This document shows positions 25,605 to 38,190 of a stretch of DNA of 64,000 nt, one piece after another (the stretch's first letter is position 1; each line of letters starts with the position of its first letter). The stretch covers positions 2,294,001 to 2,358,000 of the forward strand of contig NC_071668.1 in the NCBI RefSeq assembly GCF_028554725.1, in the 5' to 3' direction. Under the pieces are notes generated by a model that worked only from the letters and a program-made list of their open reading frames with translations, was not told where the DNA came from and ran no database searches. The DNA is from Zeugodacus cucurbitae. Taxonomy: Eukaryota > Arthropoda > Insecta > Diptera > Tephritidae. Made by a program: the position numbers and the translations under genes.

Positions 25605-26038
25605 CAGTCCTGCTTATGGTGCAGAAGCTTGAACGATGTCAACATCAGATGAGACGACACTAGGAGTTTTCGAGACGAAAATTTTGCTCAAGATTTATGG
25701 TCCTCAGAACATTGGCAACGGCGAATACCGCAGACGATGGAACGATGAGCTGTACGAGTTATACGACGACGTTGACATAGTTCAGCGAATAAAAAGACAG
25801 CGGATCCGCTGGCTAGGTCATGTTGTCCTGAAAGTCTCTGAAAGTGTTCGATGCAGTACCCGCCGGAAGAAGCCGAGGAAGGTTAAAGCCTTCACTCCGT
25901 TGGAGGGACCAGGTGGAGAGCGACCTGGTTACACTTGGGATCTCCAACTGGCGCCGAACTGCGAGGGAAAGAGCGGAGTGGCGCGCTATCATCGATTCGG
26001 CTATAACCAGCTAAACGGTTCAACGGCAATCACATACT
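25605..26038 (+). pseudogene. LINE fragment B: 3' end of a non-LTR reverse transcriptase ORF
   Basis: A 5'-truncated copy of the same LINE superfamily as the fragments at 4366, 48617 and 49362. It starts at the equivalent of the YGAEAW motif and shows TSDETTLGVFE and VQRIKRQRIRWLGHVV. A deletion near 25829-25838 removes the RMDExxPAL segment and shifts the frame, so the downstream peptide is out of frame although still open to 26040. The 3' sequence GCTAAACGGTTCAACGGCAA followed by CACATAC matches fragment C rather than A or D, so B and C form one subfamily. Confidence 0.85.
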
Positions 26039-29000
26039 AATGTCCATTCCATCTAATCTTCTTGGATGGCCATAGGCTCAGCTACGAAGATGTTTCAACT
26101 TCAGTCTTGCAAACGCTGGAAAATTGAGAAGGGAAATTAATGTTTTCACCTCGCCTTTATCCATACATCATCCCATACTGTTTCTTGCGAGCTCGTCAGT
26201 TCACTGCGAATCCGCTGCGACTCCGCACCTAAAAAAATTCAGCGCTCTCTAAGTCATAATTTGGGCGATACTATCGGAGAGGATACTAACCACACTGAAG
26301 AAGCGGCACTTGGAAGCAGTTCTCTGGGTAATGCTACTAACTGTTCAGCCTGCCTCTAATTGTATGTTTTATGGTAAAATGCTTATCAAAATGTCTCAAA
26401 AATTCGAAAAACTTACAAACCGCCTTAAAGCAAAGCAGACAGAGATCACATTTAAAGTAATATTTGTCTTTTTACAAAGACATTCATCTTGGAGTGAAAC
26501 TTCTTCTCTCTTTTGCAGCCGGAAGCTCTTCACCATACAATTTACTATTTTTCATGAGAAAAGAAATACTTTTCTCTCAAGACACACATTTGTTGGTGTA
26601 ATAGTCTTTTTAGACATCCGGATGGTAAGAACAGCAGCTCGTAAGGTGTCAGTGTTAATCCCCAAATGAGAACTGGTGAATGGCATTCAGTCAGTCGAAA
26701 AAATTACAGTGACATACAGCAACAATAACAACAACAATTGCTACCGGTCATACTAAGCAACCAGACACACTCACAAACATACAGCAGAGAATAGCAAGCT
26801 TTCTGAAATAAATTATATAAACGAGTGAGTTCAAAGTAGGAAAAACTTAGTGTCATCAATTCACATTGCCACGTCATACACAAAACTAAGCAATTTCATT
26901 TGTTGTTGCCACTGCTTGCAATGCCGAGTGTGTCATCGTCACCACGCCAGAGCGTCTCACAGGCAATTGCCAGTGCAGCTGTTGTCCGGTGAGATATCCG
27001 GTGATGCTGGTGCTGCTTTGTTCGGGCAGCGGGTGCAATGCCACCGACACACCACGGCACGGCTGAGTGGTTGCATCAAAGCCGTAAAACTTAGTCAGCC
27101 GCAACAAATGCGAGTGAGAAAGCATAACAAATGGGCGGCGGACATAAGAATGCAAGAAAAGCGAAAGCATACAAAACCGTTACAAACTAACTGACACATA
27201 AAGCCAGCTGCAGCTGGCAGATGAGCAGATGAGCTGCTGTGTAGACTCGCATTGCTTGCTGCCGCTGACGTTGCGGCGTTGCGCTTGTGGCAGTGGCATA
27301 AAAGTGCCGAGCACAGCTGGAATGCAAATGAACAAATGACGATCATTCTGTGGGCGTGCTGATGATTCACATCTCAGATGGTAGCCGGGCGAAAAATTTA
27401 AAGTATTATGGCTTTAAGTCACTTAGTTGGGGGAATTGAGGAAGATTTTGGTTTAAGGAAATTTCTCTTAACCGGCAAAGTCGAAGTTATTATTATTTGT
27501 AGAAAGGTAAAATGATTAGCAATATAATATGTTTATGAATAATCAAGGTAAAATGATTAGCAATATTATATTTTTTTATGAATAATCTCTTTGACGTCAT
27601 TTCGTATAAAGAAACATTTTTTTTTTTGGAAATAAAAACATGCTCTGTAATCAACAGCTCTTATGAGCCTGAAAACATCATATTTTATGCTTTATTAAAT
27701 TCTTGCCACAGTAGTACAATGCTTCGTCACATTCATAAGTTCACCTCAAACACATTCTCCTTCCTCTCCCTCACCTCCGCAATGAACTTAGTTGCATTAG
27801 TTGCGACTGCATTTGCCATGCAAACCGTGCATTCTTTGCGAGCGCCGCTCTTATCTATTTGGTTTGCGCGCATAAAACACTCGCAGGCGGCGGAAAGAAA
27901 TAAAATTAAATGAAAAATGAAATGAATAATAATATGAATACCTACATGAAATACTTGTGCTTGACATTTCTGGTGCGCGCCGGGTGGCCGTCTGGCCTTG
28001 GCGCTTTGCTTTGCCCGCAGCAAGCAGCGTTATTTTTGCAACTTTGCGACGTCGCGGGGACTTTTTGTATAAATGATTGCGCTGCTTCTGCAGTTGAAGG
28101 TGTGTGTGTGCGCGCGCATCACCAGCGGCATTGCCACGGTCTATTTGCTTTGTCCAATTGCCGTTGTTGCTTTGCTGTTGTTGTTGTTATTGTTGTTGTT
28201 TATGGCCTTGTACTATGAGTATGAAATATGTGTCTTAATGAATTGCATGGCGACACACATAAATACAGGCGCGTTCGCTTGCTCCGCTCTCCCCTCTCAG
28301 CGGCGTGTTTTTTGCATATTTCTTGTTGCTGCCTTTGCGCATATATTTATTGTTTTTGTTGTTATTGTTTGTGCGCGCTGCTTCACACTTGCACCATTTC
28401 AGCCGTTATAATTTCTTATTTGCCACGCATATCTCTTGTTGCTTGTTGCTGCTGCGCTGGCTGTTGCCATTGCCATTGTTCGATTGCAACACGCTCGCAT
28501 CCGCCCGTTTCCTTTTGTCATTTTTTCTGCCTGACTGGCGCCTTCAGCGTTTCTTCTCGTTTGTCGGCTCGTTTCACGCTGCGTCGCGCTTCCTGTTTGT
28601 GTGCGCCTTTCTTGCTTTTTTTTCACTTTCCTATTTTCATTTTTAGCGCAGGGAGGTGTTTGTTTTATGAGTTGCATGCACGTGTATTAATATGCCACAC
28701 ACACACACACTTTTTACTTCATATATACGCCTGTGTTGTTGTTGTTGTTCGCGCATTTCATTTGTTACACAGCAACAAACAGTGTTTTTTGCCAACATCG
28801 ATGCTGCATGCAACACAAATGTAGGTGAAGGACAAGCAATCGCAATTTGGTTATACTCAAAGCGTTGTACGTTCATATACGAGTATACTTGGTATTTATT
28901 GGGCGTACGTAAATGGGTATGTGTGTGTGTGTGTTTGCTTGTGGTTATTGTGTTGTGAAATGAACTCGGTTTTTAGTTGCATTCATACAAATTTCGTTGA

Positions 29001-29323
29001 TATTTTAAGATCAGATTTTTTTGTGCGAAGAAGTAATTTGGTTGTAATAGCATTTGAAAAATAAATTTTGTATGGTGTAATTTCTACCTATTTTAAGGAG
29101 CCAAATATATATTACTTTTAATACTATTAAAATAGTTTCTTCAGTTACTCAATAATTGCAGTGAGAAAAGCTAAACGCTAAACCCAGCAGTGAGAACAAA
29201 ACTATTTGTTTGTATAATTTTTGTTGTTCTTTGATATACTCTTTCGCCTTGAATATTGAAACTCATCATTAAACAAATTTGGTTACCTTTGAGTTTAATC
29301 TTTCGTTCCTGAGGTTGATTTCT
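26039..29323. other. Non-coding stretch
   Basis: No gene recognised. Contains a recent 41-bp duplication (27504-27587), TTG tracts near 28180 and 28735, and pyrimidine-rich DNA at 28230-28640. The last gives long but featureless open frames, including one of about 198 codons (28228-28824). Confidence 0.6.
27504..27587. repeat. Recent 41-bp tandem duplication
   Basis: The unit starting AAGGTAAAATGATTAGCAAT occurs at 27504 and again at 27545. Copies are nearly identical, differing around a T-run before TATGAATAATC. Confidence 0.85.
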
Positions 29324-30037
29324 TTAAGGGGTTAGGGGTCAGGGAGTCAGGATTTTCAAAAAATCAATTTTTTTTTGCATTATCGTTAAGTGTGATATCT
29401 TAAAAATATTTTCTGAAAATTTTAAGTTGATTCGATAATTACTTTTCGAGTTATTCGACAAATAACAACAAGCGATCGGGCTAGTGTGAAACTTTAAATG
29501 TTTTTTTCTCAAAATTATGTTTTTTGCACTGGTGACAACTGTAACTCGATAACCGCTCAGTAGATTTTAATGAAATTCATACAGCTTTTAGAATAGATAA
29601 TAAACTCTGGCCTGATCGAAGGACTTTTTTTTCAAAAATTTCGATTTTTTTAAAACCAATTTACTGTTGATATTTCCCGAAAATCTAGAAAAAAAATTCC
29701 TGAGGCCGCCATTTTGTTAGTTTTGAAAAAAAAAGCTTCGATCAGGCCCAGAATTAACTATTTATAAAACTAATTGTTTTTTATCCGATTGATTTTAGTT
29801 GAATCTCCAAGGACTTATGATTGTCACCGCAATGTCCTTTTTTTGAAACTGTGTGTTGACCCACAGCTATAACTTTAGAAATTATAATTTTTTTTTTTTA
29901 AATTTTCGTGACTTTAAGTCAAAACACTGTATAATAATGCCATATTATTACTTTTGTAAAATAACATGATTTATTAGCAAAAAAAATTACTGAAAATTCT
30001 CATTTTTTCGTGTCTCTGACTACCCCTAACCCCTCAA
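29324..30037. mobile_element. TTAA-type foldback element 2 (non-autonomous, 706 bp)
   Basis: The unit 29328-30033 begins GGGGTTAGGGGT and ends with its exact reverse complement, ACCCCTAACCCC. TTAA precedes it (29324-29327) and TCAA follows (30034-30037), which I read as a TTAA duplication with one substitution. Inside, arms at about 29593-29637 and 29721-29764 are inverted copies around CCTGATCGAAG / CTTCGATCAGG. Their midpoint coincides with the midpoint of the element, and weaker inverted similarity (GGTGACAA) flanks them. The whole element is thus a degenerate palindrome with no transposase ORF. The telomere-like termini are coincidental. Confidence 0.75.
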
Positions 30038-30460
30038 GAAACACAAAAATAACGCATGACAAACCTCTATTCAAACTATTTTACTCCATACGTGATATAT
30101 GACTTTGAACTATAGACTTTTTTAAGAATATTCATATATTCTCATCTGGACTCCATGTCGTATGAGCAACATTCACAAACTGAAATTTTGGCAATATTTT
30201 AGTTATAAATTTGTAATTACATTAAATAAAAAGCAATTTATTGTTTATATTAATTATTTTTAAGATGAATTTGATAAACGAAACTGCGAACTATAACTAA
30301 AATAATAGATTTAAAGAACTACAAACATATGCTTCGAACGTGTAACCTTTAAGTAAGTCAAATTCAAAGTGAAAATTGTGAAGAAAAGGTATGCAAAGAG
30401 TATACAAATTCCTTATGGTGCCGGAAACATTATTATTTTATCCACAAGGCATTTGTTTGC
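30038..30460. other. Non-coding spacer
   Basis: AT-rich. CTCCATGTCGTATGAGCAAC at about 30151-30170 resembles the core of the 177-bp repeat at 7484-7813; otherwise I see nothing. Confidence 0.5.
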
Positions 30461-31405
30461 TTGTCAACCCAAGTCTGCTGCGTCACTTTTCAACTCAGCT
30501 GGACTTATGAGCTCATATATAAATACATAAATGACATAGAAAATGCTATTTTTATTTCAATTGTGTGGGTGACAAAGAGATGTCCAGATGTCTTTATATT
30601 AGATACATATATGTTAAGTGAAAAAAATAAAAAAAATGAGGTTCTTACACCTAATAAATTATTTACAAGCCAAACTGACCGAAAAGTCTCACACGTGTAC
30701 GTGAAAAACTTTATGTTCCTTATGAAATATTTCTGACTTTTACATATGTAACAAGACTTGTGAGGAACGTTTTAAAGAAATTATTTAAGTTTCCCAGAAA
30801 AACTTTATTAATATTCCAATATAAGAAAATATGTTTGCGAGCCACAAATTACATTTCTATTAAATACTATCAACATTTTGGGTATACGCTCATTGAATAT
30901 AAAATAGTTCTGAGTACATATATGTATAAATGTTTAAGCGGCTTGCAACTGAATATAAATCAAAGTGTGCTGCGCTTTAAAACGCTTAAACAGTTCTCAA
31001 TTTTTAACAGATTTATTTGTAGCTATGTCTATTTGAATCTACAAGTGCGAACTCAAGATGACAAGTACACTTTTTCAAGCACTAACCTACCGCCACAATC
31101 CCCGCTGCAGCAGATAGTAAGGAAGATGTTATCTTCACTCTAGAAAATAAGCGAAATAAGTGCGGATATTGAAATTTTCATTTAATCTCGCAATGACATT
31201 AGAAAGCACAAAGCTTAGACAAAAGAAAAATTACGCTGACAGCGAACATGGCAAGCGCAACAAGAATAACGACAAGCGACAGAACATTAGCAATAACAGT
31301 AAAAGTAACAAGTTAAAAGCAATGCGATTGCCTTGCTGTACACGTTGCCCGACGGCACACACCACCAACACCAACAACAACGTCGACGCCAACGCCGACC
31401 GGTAA
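30461..31405 (+). other. Three successive plus-strand open frames in AT-rich DNA (unassigned)
   Basis: Open frames of 91 (30461-30736), 127 (30760-31143) and 81 codons (31160-31405) follow each other on the plus strand in different frames. The 127-codon frame is notable because the DNA is AT-rich, where stops are frequent. Its composition (Lys, Tyr, Phe, Ile, Leu) mainly mirrors the base composition. The third is Asn/Lys-rich. No domain or transposon motif is recognised. It could be a decayed element ORF, exons, or chance. Confidence 0.15.
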
Positions 31406-32017
31406 CGGTAGAAAAGAAATCTCTTAATTGCTGCTGTTTCTATGCGCCGAACAATTTATCTTTCAGCTAAGCAAGTGGATTTCTGCGCTACCCACACCTA
31501 GCCGTCCAAGTTGTCTTCTGCGAATCGCTGGCAATCATTTGTTTTATTTGCTCTCTGGCGATTTGTTTTCGCATTTACTTCTAAACTGTTTTTATTTACT
31601 ACATGTTGCCAGCACTTTGGTATTAAATAACAAACGCCCGCGTCTCAACAGTGTGGCGCTTTTTTCCCGGAACTTCATGTGTTGGCTGTGAAGCAGCGAA
31701 AGCAGAAAATAATACAAGCAATTTCTAGCTGCAATGACATTTTAACATTTTAAAGTGCCTTTGTGTGTGTTGTGGCATGAAGTGTACTTGTGTGCTGACG
31801 CTTGGGACCCTGAGGAGGCTATGAAGATGGTTGGTGTATGGGAGTATAGTTCGATGGTCGCACTATTGATTTCTGAATTTAAATCTTTAATAATAAAAAT
31901 TTAAAATATTTAAAGACAGCTTTTTGTTATTTTTTATTTAAGAAATACTAGAAATATTACAAAAAAATCCAAATTTCGGTTCACAAGCACAAGAAAGTGG
32001 AAGTAAGCTTTCAATTT
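31406..32017. other. Non-coding spacer
   Basis: No gene or repeat recognised; AT-rich towards the 1.2-kb repeat. Confidence 0.6.
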
Positions 32018-33248
32018 GTTTTTATACTCTCGCAAAAAAAATTGCTAAAAGAGAGTATGATAGTTTGTTTGTTTGTTCACATAATGTCTGTCTAAAGTGT
32101 CATAACTAAGCCATAAATAAAGTTATAAAAGTAAAATTTAGAACATAGGATCGCATTAGGGACCGGCACATTTGGAGATGTCATTTGTTTTGAAAAGTGG
32201 GCGTAACCCCGTCTCCAAATAAGTTTTTTGTATATATCGTGCAAACCAATAAAGCTATATAAACCAAACTTTCTGCAGTTGTTTCCTTAAGTAATTTCCT
32301 TATACAGTCCAAAAATGAAATCGGATAAACACCACGCCCACCTCCCATACAAAGGTCAGGTTGAAAATTACTTAAAGTGCGTTAACTCACTAACGAACAA
32401 CGTCAAAAACACTAAATTTTACAGAAGAAATAGCAGAAGGAAGCTGCACTCAGATATTTTTACAAAATGGAAAATGAGCGTGGCTTCGCCCCCTTATAGG
32501 GGGTCAAAAACCATATCTCAGGAACTACTCGACCGATTTCAATGAAATTCGGTATATAATATTTTCTTGACACCCCGATAACGCGGATAAAAAATGGGCG
32601 AGATCGGTTCACAACCACGACTACTTTCCTTATAACACAATTTTGAATTCCATCTGATTCCTTCACTTTATAACATATGCATAAGAAACCCAAGAAGATA
32701 GTGGAATAAAACTTTACACAATTTGTGCATATCATCTCTGGCTTCACTTGTGAAAAATTTGTCGAAAACGGACTTTAACTTTTCAAGGACCCAGATATCG
32801 AACATGTTGAACTCAGCACCTTAGTGTAAATTTTAACCGAATATATGGGTAAATCTCTTAGATAATTTAATGTAATTCAGAGAAAATTGTTTTCTTATAA
32901 TAGTGTGTCTCTGTTCCAAAAATTATTAAAATCGGGTCATAACATCTCCTAGCTCCCATATACCTAATTATAGGTTTTTCAAAAATACGGTGGGCTTTTT
33001 TTCCACATATATTTATTGATTAATATGTGAGATATCTTAGCAAAATTAAGTGAACGTATAGTCTCGGATAAAGTGTACCTTGCTGGTGAAATTTGATGAA
33101 TTCGGTTCAAGAATTACCTCAGCCCTCATATCTATATAGGACGAATTTATGGGTAAATTTGTGTGTTTTCTTAATAAAATTTCTTCAATAAATTTGCGAG
33201 AGTACAAAATGTTCGGTTGCACCCTAACTTAGCCTTCCCTTACTTGTT
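32018..33248. mobile_element. 1.2-kb dispersed repeat, copy 1 (inverted TTTTATACTCTCGCAA ends)
   Basis: Shared in the same orientation with 44010-45223. The left end TTTTTATACTCTCGCAA is mirrored by TTTGCGAGAGTACAAAATG near the right end, giving inverted termini, and the element closes with CCTTCCCTTACTTGTT. A TACTCTCGC...GAGAGTATGA hairpin sits just inside the left end. Characteristic internal phrases are GTGGGCGTAACCCC, CCACGCCCACCTCCCAT and AACCATATCTCAGGAACTAC. There is no coding capacity. I recall this as a very abundant family in tephritid and other calyptrate/acalyptrate fly genomes. Its terminal hairpin recalls DINE-1/Helentron elements, but the class is unproven. Compared with copy 2 it lacks part of the left region, including the CTGTCCGTCC tract. 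Confidence 0.75.
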
Positions 33249-34744
33249 AGTATAAAATTTAAAGTTTACAAATCTTTTGATTGGACCTTACCACAGTTAA
33301 TAAAACGCAAAATTACAACTAACAACGAAATCGAATAAACTCACCGAACAAAAGAGCATCGATAAATTTGTGCCCAACAGACGTACAAACAAGGAACAGC
33401 AGATGCTTCTTGCGGCCGTTGAGAGACCCTCTTATAAGCATATAGCCAAGCTTAGTGTATGTATTTACAATAAACATAGCAAGTGAATGTCAGTTAGGGC
33501 ACTTACAAATGACAACCGGTGTAAGACGAAGGATAGAGGTAGAGCGACGTGGCGTGCCACATGCAGGAGGCAGTTCCGCGGCAGCACCTTTTGTGTTGTG
33601 TCGTGTTGCACTTTAAACTTTGGCGCGCAAACTTACCAACTTCCCTTTAACAAATTTCAGAAGACAAAATAACAGGAACAACAACAATATTAAACCAAAA
33701 TAAAAATGCATTGCAATGAAGCGGCAGTAAAATGTGTTTTTATTGTTTCAGCTTTTCGCTTCTCGCTTCGCGCTGTCGCTTCACTTGCTCGCTATACGCC
33801 TTGTGCGCTGCCGATATACGTTGTGCTTGCTACGACCGCAGCCTAACATTACAATTGCTGTTTGGCAGCGTTGCTCCCAAGCGGCTGTGGCTGTGTGACG
33901 GTGACGTCTAACTTTGCTGGTTGGCCGCCATTTGACCTCGATTCCCTCGTCAACTTCCAAGCCAAAAGTACACCATTTGATTTTGATTTTTTTTTGCTGC
34001 CAGTTTGTCTTTGGTTCTTACTTCATGCGACAATAACATTTGCTTGACTGCAGGCGAAGGCCAAAGCACAGTGACAAAACAGCAGGAAAAGTGCAGTTTT
34101 TGCAAAGAAACTGAAAAAGCGAAGTCTTAGTTACACTCGCTGCTGCCTGGCGAATGAAAGTTTTGCAATTTTTATGGCGCTGTTAGTGGGAAATCTCAGT
34201 GCTAAATGGCAATGGACAGTTGCACGTGTAGCCTCACCTTATTGTGGGCCGGCATGAGGATGCAAGTGACAAAAATGTCGCAAGAAATGAAGAAATTATA
34301 AAAAATGCAGGTAAAAGCAATCAGTTGGAACTGTAAGAAGTATTTTTTTTTAATTTTATTTTTCCAATTTTATTGTAATATCATAAAAATGTCTTGTTCA
34401 AGTAACCTTTCTCACTTTAAAGCGTTGACCGGTAACTTTCTTTTGTTAGCACTCTAGCTCTATTTCTGTAAGTAGTGCATATATTTCAAGTCGAAAAAGA
34501 AAGCACCTACGCTCTTTATTAAAAATAAATAAATGTCGATTTTAATTCGTAATTGGAACGTTAAAAATAGCCAAACAAATTTTATTTGTTTTTACATTGA
34601 AATTCGCAGGTTGCGTATACGCCCAGGCGTGCCTCATGTCTATTGTATAATATTGGAGACAATATTTTAATAATGCTTTGGAGTTATTATTTTTGTTTTT
34701 GGTACCAACTGCGACGTTTTAAATTGTGAGCTATTTTTTAAAAA
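33249..34744. other. Non-coding stretch
   Basis: No gene recognised. Short open frames at 33487 and 33862 are featureless. The word TTGCGTATACGCCCAGGCGT (34611-34630) recurs nearly unchanged at 57095. Confidence 0.6.
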
Positions 34745-35070
34745 TTTAAAGAAAAATTAAAAATAATTTTTGTACTAATTTTTTTTATTTTTTTTCAAGA
34801 AAAATTAAAAATATTTTTTTTTACTAATTTTTTTTATTTTTTTAAAGAAAAATTAAAAATAATTTTTTTACTATTTTTTTTTTATTTTTTAAAGAAAGAT
34901 TAAAAATAATTTTTTTTATTTTTTTAAAGAAAAATTAAAATCAATTTTTTACTAGTTTTTTTTTTATTTTTTTAAAGACAAATTAAAAATAATTTTTTAC
35001 TAATTTTTTTTATTTTTTTTAAAGAAAAATTAAAACTATTTTTTAATAATTTTTTTTTTTATTTTTTACC
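34745..35070. repeat. 47/48-bp AT-rich tandem array, seven units
   Basis: GAAAAATT (or a one-base variant) recurs at 34751, 34799, 34847, 34894, 34929, 34977 and 35024. Spacings are 48, 48, 47, 35, 48 and 47 bp, each unit followed by an AATTTTTTACTAATTTTTT-type run. The 35-bp spacing marks one unit with an internal deletion. Almost no C occurs in the array. Confidence 0.85.
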
Positions 35071-37228
35071 AATTTATTTCAGATATCAGCACGTGCATTA
35101 CTGTCACCAAGACTTTCCTTTCTAATATCCAGATAAGCACTACTCCACCACTAAAGTAGGCATATCCACACGCTGTGTGGACAAAATATTCCATTCCCTT
35201 CACGAAAATTATACGCTACTGTATTAGAGGTCATGAACGCATTTGTATTAGGAAAACCACCATAGGCGATTTGTCAACTTTGACGCACGTGTTACAATTT
35301 TGCTCCGCCTTCAAAAGCGCACACACACACTCTGATATTTATGAATATGTTAAGGAGTGCTTGGTAAACACGATTGTATATTGAAACGCATTTACTTTGT
35401 GTGGTGCACATACTCTCGCGCTCACTGTCACTTAACAATCAGTCATTTGTCCTGTTCAATCATATTTACATAACTTGATGCCTGATAGCCACAACGCATA
35501 TAATACATGTGATTTGCATGCCTAAATAAATACTTGGTTAGCGTGGCTCATGTTTATTAACTCTCTATGTATATGCTAATGGGTGTTTGTAAAGTCTTAT
35601 TGCTCGTATGCATTTAGGTAGCGAATTGTAGTGTGGCGCTATTCCAGTGGGTATTATTAACATTTGAAGGCAGTATTTTTCCTTTGATAACCGATATTTC
35701 TTATAAATGGTTATGTACTTCTGCTGTTGGTTGCTTCGCTGTGACTGTCCTTCCTCTTGTAGTGTGTGTCTTGAAGTTATTATGGAGGTGTAGGAGACTG
35801 TGGGTCATAAATATAATCTTATGGCCAATACTGCTTCCTGCTATTGAAAGAAAGTACCAAAAACACTACACTACCACTTAATACCGCGTTGCTTTTCCTT
35901 CAGGACACCTCTTTATTTGTTGCCTTTCCAAAAAGTGTAACCATTTTCAACCATTGTAAGCATTCCACCAGCACCAAACTCTCGCAACTTATCGCCGAGA
36001 TGGCTGTCAACAAAATGGCGCGTCGCAACAGAAATCTATCGGCAACATCATTATCGTCACCAGTGCTGACATTTATGAAAATCAACAGCAAAGCTGACCA
36101 ATGAACGGCGACAGCTGACATTGCATTCTGGAGCCACAAACAAGCCCACCAAACAGCTGAGCAATTCAGTTCATCATTGAGCAGCTTTGAGTTGCAACCC
36201 GCCAAAGCAACGCAGGCCGCTATATCTACAAATACACACATGTGCAATCCTGCTTTATGGACGTCGGCATAAACTCGCATGCGATAGCGTCGCCTGAGGC
36301 CAGCAGCGCTTATGTAAACAGTTCATAAATTGTACCAACGGCTGTATATTTTCACACATATCCACAGATCTCACACAAATCGCTGTTCGTGTGGCAAATA
36401 AATGTTGCAGCCACTCGTCGATCGTCTGGCTTGTGGTTGTTGTTAGTTGTGGCACGGGTCACAATGCACATTCCACTGCATGACCGGAGAGGTTGCAGCG
36501 CTGCAAACTAGCGAATAAATTGCGCTTTCGGCCATTCGTCAGACGTTCGTTGAGTGAAAATATTAATGAGTTTGTCAACACTCTCATTGCACCGTTATTT
36601 GATGGCTTGCACGACACCACTCGCAAATGGCAATTGAGAATATTGGCTGCTATCCTCATTTATGATTTCAGTTTGTGGGCATTCAGATTCGCTGGAAAAA
36701 AATAAATTATCATTTCACTAAATTAATACTTAGGCTTCTTCTCCTTTCACTTTTCGTACCATAAAACTCACCATAAAATAATAAAGAAAGCTATACGACT
36801 TTAAGCAACGACCTTGAGTTATAAAAGCAAATGTTCCCTCATTATTTATTTACACCAACAGTGTGTTTCTAGTCTGCAATATTCGCCTTAGTTATATATG
36901 TTTACAATTCTTGTATTCTCGCCACTTTGGAAAGCGCTCAACTGCTCGTTCAACTCACACAAACTGCATGTAAAGAAGTCAGTAAGCTCGTCAATAATTC
37001 AGAGTTTCAAATCGTTTTCGTGTTCGCTGCACAATAACTATCTATTGGCACCATGCTCGTAGTTTGTTTGGAACGCAGCCTCAAATTTTGTATTTTCGTA
37101 ATAGGGACATCCATTTTCCCACTATTTCCATATATATTTGTAAGTTTACTTTACAGTGTTCATCTAGTTGAGAAAAATCAGATGTTAGGAGGTAGCTAGA
37201 GCATATTTTAGTCGTATGTGATCATATA
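35071..37228. other. Non-coding stretch
   Basis: No gene recognised. An 82-codon frame at 35633-35881 reads as hydrophobic stretches but starts at GTG and has no recognised homology. Overlapping frames at 35844-36705 on both strands look like chance. Confidence 0.55.
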
Positions 37229-38190
37229 TTAGGTTGGCTAATATCTCCCTACCGCTTTTTTGCTCCTTATTTAGCCGTAGCTTCTGACGAGTCATCAACG
37301 AAGTGTGTGGTCTGGCGTTGTCCTGGTGGAACACTACACCCTTCCTGTTGGCCAATACTGGTCCAGTTGTTCGCAGTAGAAGGTAGAATTAAACGTCTGG
37401 TCATATGGGAGCAACTCATAGTGGATGAATGCCTTCCAATCCCATCAAATAGACAGCAAAACCTTCATGGCCGTCAATTCCGGCTTGGCCACTGTTTGGG
37501 ACGATTCACCGGCCATCGACCACGACCGTTCCCGCTTGATATTATCGTATGTGATCCATTTTTCGTCGGCAGTAACCTTCCGCTTCAAAAATGAGCCGAG
37601 TACGTTCCGTTTCACCAGCAGGCGTTTTTTCGGTCCAAAAGTTTTTTTTTGCCTCAAATCATGCGGCACCAAACATCAAGTTTTTTTATATATCCAGCCT
37701 TCTGCAGATGGTTTAAAATGGTTTGGTGACTAACTCCCATCTCCTGGGCGATCTCACGAGATGCCACATGTCGGTCTTACACGATGTTTTCCACGATTTT
37801 ATCGGTATTCGTCGTCACAGGTCTTCCGCCGCCTGGCTTATCCATGGTGTCGTTGTCACCCGCTCTGAATCGTCGAAACCATTCCTCCGCAGTTCGAAGT
37901 GATAGAGTACCATCCCCCAAAACTCCATTCATCTCACGGAACGTTTCTCGATTTTCTTTTAACGAAGGAAAGCTTTAAAATAGCGCGAATTTCGGCGTTA
38001 GTGAACTCCATTATTACACGTCTATAACTGTTGAACGCGATATCCAAACTAATCATGCTTAACGTCGTTTTGTAGGTTATGTCAAGACCTTTCATAGATG
38101 TATAGTATTGCCAGATACGAGCTCTGTAAAGCTTTATACATAGCCGAGAAAAACAAAAGACAAAAAGTCGGAAGGGAAATATTTGCCTAC

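Noticed and set aside
28228..28824. 198-codon open frame on the plus strand
   Set aside because: Pyrimidine-rich strand with few stops; peptide is Cys/Leu/Phe/His-rich, partly encoded by TTG and CA repeats, overlaps other frames and has no domain.
29328..29345. Telomere-like GGGGTTAGGGG
   Set aside because: Only one copy at each end, and exactly inverted at the two ends of a 706-bp unit, so it is a terminal inverted repeat.
37307..37978. Plus-strand open frames across the mariner (37307-37594, 37425-37733, 37784-37978)
   Set aside because: They are antisense shadows of the minus-strand transposase remnant.
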